Source: Mesorhizobium sp. M2E.F.Ca.ET.219.01.1.1 (lineage in GTDB: Bacteria > Pseudomonadota > Alphaproteobacteria > Rhizobiales > Rhizobiaceae). From it: DNA of 64,000 bases. The stretch lies in assembly GCF_004016445.2 (NCBI RefSeq), contig NZ_SADT02000004.1:450500-514499 (forward strand). The letters run 5' to 3'. The position numbers and the translations under genes are program-made. The first letter of the stretch is position 1. Each line of letters opens with the position of its first letter. The notes under the pieces are model-generated. The model did no database searches, had not been told where the DNA came from, and worked only from the letters and a program-made list of their open reading frames with translations. Below are positions 60,806 through 64,000 of the stretch, in pieces.

Positions 60806-62626
60806 ATGGGCCGCGTTCTCGTCCAATTGATCGCCGCGACCTCGTTTCTGGCTCTTTCGCTCCTTCCGGCGCAGTCGGAGCCGAAGCACGGCATAGCCAT
60901 GCAGGGCGAGCCGGCGCTGCCGCCCGACTACCAGCATTTCGACTACGTCAACCCGGACGCGCCGAAAGGCGGAAGCGTCACCTATTGCGTCGTCGGCTCC
61001 TTCGACAACCTCAACCCCTTCATCCTGAAAAGCCTGCGCACTACCGCGCGCGGCATGATCGATACGGTGTACGGCAATCTCGTCTTCGAGCCGCTGATGC
61101 AGCGCAACTATGACGAGCCTTTCAGCCTCTACGGCCTGCTTGCCGACAGCGCCGACATGGATCCGGACCGCAAGTCGATCGAGTTCCATCTCAACCCGAA
61201 AGCAAAATGGTCGGACGGCCAGCCGGTGACGCCGGAGGACGTGCTGTTCACCTATGACGTTTTCAAGGACAAGGGCCGCCCGCCCTACAGCGACCGCATG
61301 AGCATGATCGCCAAGCTGGAGAAGACCGGCGAGCACAGCGTGAAATTCACCTTCAACGACAAGGCCAATCGCGAATTCCCGCTGATCGTGGCGCTGACGC
61401 CCATCGTCCCCAAGCACGCCTTCGACAAGGAGACGTTCGACAAGACCACGCTGAAGCCGCTGATCGGCAGCGGACCCTACACCGTGGACAAGGTGCTGCC
61501 GGGGCAGCGCATCGTCTTCAAGCGCAATCCGGATTACTGGGGCAAGGACATCCCGTCCAAGCGCGGCTTCGACAATTTCGACCAGGTCACCATCGAGTAT
61601 TTTCTCAACGCCAATGCCAAAACGGAGGCGTTCAAGAAAGGCATCTGTGCCCTCGATGACGAGGCGGATCCGGTCAAGCGCGAGCGCGACATCGACTTTC
61701 CGGCCTTCCGAAGGGGCGATGTGAAGGAGGAATATTTCAACACCGGCATTCCCCCGGTGGTGACCGGCTTCCTGTTCAACACCCGGCTGCCGAAATTCGC
61801 CAATCCGATCGTGCGGCGCGCGCTGGGCATGCTTTACGACTTCGAATGGGCGAACAAGAACCTCTTCGGCGGCAAGTTCAACCGCACCATGAGCTATTGG
61901 CAGAACTCCGAGCTGTCCGCGCTCGGCCACCCGGCCGACGATCGCGAAAAGGCGCTGCTTGCGCCCTACCCCGGCCGGGTGCCTGCCGATGTCATGGACG
62001 GCACCTGGCGCCCGCCCGTGACGGACGGTTCAGGCCAGGACCGCAAGGTGCTCAAGGCGGCCTTCGAATTGCTGAAAGGCGCCGGCTTCCGCGTGCAGGA
62101 CGGCAGGATGGTCGACCCGCAGGGAAACCCTTTCAGCTTCGAGATCCTGACCTCATCGCAGGACGAAGAGCGGCTGGCGGCCATCTACCAGCGCACGCTG
62201 GAAAAGATCGGCATCGACGTCAGCATCCGCACCCTCGACGGCGACCAGATCCAGTCGCGCAAGCAGCGTTACGACTTCGAGGTGCTGATCGGCACCAGTG
62301 GCTTCAGCAACTCCCTGTCGCCCGGCAGCGAGCAGCTCGGCCGCTGGGGATCGGTCGCGGCGAAGACCGAAGGGTCGTTCAACCTCGCCGGCGTCGCCGA
62401 TCCCGCGATCGACGCCGCGATCGATGCCATGCTGAATGCTCGTACCAAGGAAGACTACGTCGCGGCGGTGCGCGTGCTCGACCGGCTCTTGATCTCAGGC
62501 AACTATATCGTGCCGATGCAATACAACACCCAGCAATGGCTTGCTTACTGGAGCTATCTGGAACATCCGCAAAAGACCCCCATATTCGGCTATCAGCTGC
62601 CGACCTGGTGGCGAAAGCCCAACTGA
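60806..62626 (+). CDS. Extracellular solute-binding protein family 5 (YejA-like)
   Basis: 606 residues from the ATG at 60806 with AAGGAG 7 bases upstream; signal peptide MGRVLVQLIAATSFLALSLLPAQS. SBP_bac_5 domain: HFDYVNPDAPKGGSVTYCVVGSFDNLNPF near the start, SIEFHLNPKAKWSDGQPVTPEDVLFTYD and LIGSGPYTVDKVLPGQRIVFKRNPDYWGKD. It resembles the YejA subgroup that binds oligopeptides such as microcin C. No permease or ATPase gene follows in this window. Confidence 0.92.
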   Translation: MGRVLVQLIAATSFLALSLLPAQSEPKHGIAMQGEPALPPDYQHFDYVNPDAPKGGSVTYCVVGSFDNLNPFILKSLRTTARGMIDTVYGNLVFEPLMQRNYDEPFSLYGLLADSADMDPDRKSIEFHLNPKAKWSDGQPVTPEDVLFTYDVFKDKGRPPYSDRMSMIAKLEKTGEHSVKFTFNDKANREFPLIVALTPIVPKHAFDKETFDKTTLKPLIGSGPYTVDKVLPGQRIVFKRNPDYWGKDIPSKRGFDNFDQVTIEYFLNANAKTEAFKKGICALDDEADPVKRERDIDFPAFRRGDVKEEYFNTGIPPVVTGFLFNTRLPKFANPIVRRALGMLYDFEWANKNLFGGKFNRTMSYWQNSELSALGHPADDREKALLAPYPGRVPADVMDGTWRPPVTDGSGQDRKVLKAAFELLKGAGFRVQDGRMVDPQGNPFSFEILTSSQDEERLAAIYQRTLEKIGIDVSIRTLDGDQIQSRKQRYDFEVLIGTSGFSNSLSPGSEQLGRWGSVAAKTEGSFNLAGVADPAIDAAIDAMLNARTKEDYVAAVRVLDRLLISGNYIVPMQYNTQQWLAYWSYLEHPQKTPIFGYQLPTWWRKPN

Positions 62627-62665
62627 TGCAAGCCCAGCCCAATCGAGACCAAACAGGAGACGAGC

Positions 62666-63346
62666 ATGAGCGCCGAGAACTCCATCACCGTCGACGTGGT
62701 GTCCGATGTCGTCTGCCCCTGGTGCTTCATCGGCCAGAAGCGCCTGGATAAGGCTATTGCCACGGCGGACGTCGACGTGCATGTCCGCTGGCGGCCGTTC
62801 CAGCTCGATCCGACCATCCCGCCTGGAGGCATGGATCGCCGCCAATACATGCTCGGCAAGTTCGGCAGCGAGGAACGCATTCAACAGATCCACGCGCGCA
62901 TAGAACCGCTGGGCGAAGCCGAGGGCATCCACTTCGCGTTCGGCGCCGTCAAGGTCGCGGCCAACACGCTGGACGCTCATCGCGTCATCCGCTGGGCGGG
63001 CGCCGCCGGCGAGGATGTGCAGAACCGGCTGGTGCGCCGCCTCTTCCAGCTGAATTTCGAGGAAGGCGTCAACATCGGCGACCATGCCGTGCTGGTGAAG
63101 GCAGCCGGAGAGGCCGGCATGGATGCATCAGTGGTCGAGACGCTGCTGCCGACCGACGCCGACGTCGAGGCCGTCCGCAACGAGATCGCCACCGCTTCGC
63201 GCATGGGCATCACTGGCGTGCCCTGCTTCCTGCTCGAAGGCAAATATGCCGTCATGGGCGCGCAGGATACCGGCACGCTTGCCGACGCGATCCGCCAGGT
63301 CGCCCAGCTCAAGGCTCGCGGCGAGTTGGAAACTGCCGCGGGTTGA
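62666..63346 (+). CDS. DsbA-family oxidoreductase (FrnE-like)
   Basis: 226 residues, cytosolic. The thioredoxin-fold CxxC site is in VVSDVVCPWCFIGQKRLDKAI; the inserted helical domain and the cis-Pro in ITGVPCFLLEGKYAVMGAQ complete the FrnE-type DSBA domain. It probably handles disulfides or glutathione-type conjugates; the substrate is unknown. AGGAG lies upstream; the gene follows the YejA-like gene by 39 bases. Confidence 0.92.
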   Translation: MSAENSITVDVVSDVVCPWCFIGQKRLDKAIATADVDVHVRWRPFQLDPTIPPGGMDRRQYMLGKFGSEERIQQIHARIEPLGEAEGIHFAFGAVKVAANTLDAHRVIRWAGAAGEDVQNRLVRRLFQLNFEEGVNIGDHAVLVKAAGEAGMDASVVETLLPTDADVEAVRNEIATASRMGITGVPCFLLEGKYAVMGAQDTGTLADAIRQVAQLKARGELETAAG

Positions 63347-63383
63347 GCGTTCCTTGTGCGCGGTTCCGCTTGGAATTACGCCC

Positions 63384-63818
63384 CTACTTCGCGGATACCT
63401 TGGCCTTGCTCAGGAAGAATCCGTGGCCATTGCTGCCCGTGCAGTTCAGTCCCTTCGTCGACGACTGGCAGGAAAACGGCCCCTGGCTCCAGCTGTTGCC
63501 GTAGCCGAGCTTGGTCACATCGCTGCAACAACCCTGCTCGCCGGGATTCTTGATCAGTGTCGCCGGCCCTTTGGGTCCCAAAATCACCGTGACGTAGCTC
63601 GGCTCGACGCGTGAACAGGAAAGCTCCGGGCCGCCATCCTGCGGCTGGTAGGTGCCGGTTCCGCCCTTCGGCGTGTAGATGCAACCGATATTGCCGGATG
63701 GCGTGTTAAACTCGACCTGGCCTTCGGCGCTGGCCGGAATGCTCTGGCTGCCGGCATGCGCCACCGACAGACAGGTGAAAATGCCGAGCAGCGCGGCAGC
63801 AACTCTCCGTGCAGGCAT
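63384..63818 (-). CDS. Secreted cysteine-containing protein (DUF6636-like)
   Basis: 144 residues from the ATG at 63818, which has AGGGGG 7 bases upstream. Signal peptide MPARRVAAALLGIFTCLSVAHA. The mature part has FNTPSGNIGCIYTP, LSCSRVEPSYV, FSCQSSTKGLNCTGSNGHGFFLSKA with spaced cysteines, resembling DUF6636 proteins as I remember them. Function unknown. Convergent with the FrnE-type gene. Confidence 0.78.
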   Translation of the reverse strand: MPARRVAAALLGIFTCLSVAHAGSQSIPASAEGQVEFNTPSGNIGCIYTPKGGTGTYQPQDGGPELSCSRVEPSYVTVILGPKGPATLIKNPGEQGCCSDVTKLGYGNSWSQGPFSCQSSTKGLNCTGSNGHGFFLSKAKVSAK

Positions 63819-63977
63819 GTCATCCCCCTTCGACATAAACCGTCGCGGACAGGTTCGACCCGGGAGGGCGCCGTTGTCAAATCCTGTCCTGCCGCCGAAC
63901 ACGTTCTGGTGAATCGCCTTGTACGCCGCCCTGAGCTAGAACCGCCAAGGGTTCAGCTGATTTTGAAGGGGCACCGA

Positions 63978-64000
63978 ATGGCGGTCAGGCGTCGCGCATT
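63978..64000 (+). CDS. Possible start of a further gene, cut by the window end
   Basis: ATG at 63978 with GAAGGGG 6 bases upstream; only seven codons (MAVRRRA) are visible, so nothing can be said about function. Confidence 0.3.

Overview
The window looks like chromosomal DNA of a GC-rich rhizobial alphaproteobacterium, most like Mesorhizobium. This rests on gene order and family content: pdhB-pdhC-lpdA-lipA, the dusB-ntrB-ntrC-ntrY-ntrX-dat-hfq-hflX series, a fused ispDF, a phosphatidylcholine synthase and an IalB-type protein. No database search was run; all family names come from recognising sequence and context.

Layout. 1-8.3 kb: pyruvate dehydrogenase E1 beta (cut by the window edge), a DUF5076 protein, E2, an SGNH hydrolase, E3, a small membrane protein, lipoyl synthase, a RatA/COQ10-like protein, then PncC and IspDF on the minus strand. 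8.4-18.6 kb: tRNA dihydrouridine synthase, the two nitrogen two-component systems NtrBC and NtrYX, a D-amino-acid aminotransferase, Hfq and HflX. 18.6-26.9 kb: MazG, an aromatic aminotransferase, an ECF sigma/anti-sigma pair, a BI-1 membrane protein, an epimerase, an outer-membrane porin, an agmatinase-type ureohydrolase and an LprI-like protein. 26.9-27.3 kb: a gene-free gap holding a sequence built like a XerCD dif site. Genes before it are mostly on the plus strand and genes just after it mostly on the minus strand, as expected at a replication terminus. 27.3-34.9 kb: a minus-strand run of MBL hydrolase, TatD, MetG, HolB, Tmk, a penicillin-binding-protein-like protein with lost active-site motifs, and RlpA.

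34.9-46.7 kb is the accessory part. It starts with a 35-codon gene, absent from ordinary ORF calls, whose product looks like a RiPP (lasso-type) leader peptide. A tRNA-Ser(UGA) follows; its 3' end is the attachment site of a 10.8-kb integrated element, bounded by a 14-bp direct repeat (35649-35662 and 46484-46497). The element carries a frameshifted tyrosine integrase, an AlpA-type regulator, a possible replication protein, a prohead-protease-like protein with an extra C-terminal module, a phage-type glycosyltransferase, a LamG protein and many small overlapping genes. I found no portal, major capsid or large terminase gene, so it is either a decayed prophage or a satellite-like element.

46.7-64 kb: DUF930 protein, TerC, RimO, a BmpA/nucleoside-type ABC transporter (four genes), a quinone oxidoreductase, phosphatidylcholine synthase with a DUF1326/DUF2182 pair, a UbiH-like monooxygenase, HspQ, IalB, a YejA-like peptide-binding protein, a FrnE-type DsbA protein and a small secreted protein.

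The most useful leads are the dif-like site, the orphan RiPP-like peptide, the capsid-less tRNA-Ser element, and the carboxypeptidase-like protein missing two of its three catalytic motifs.
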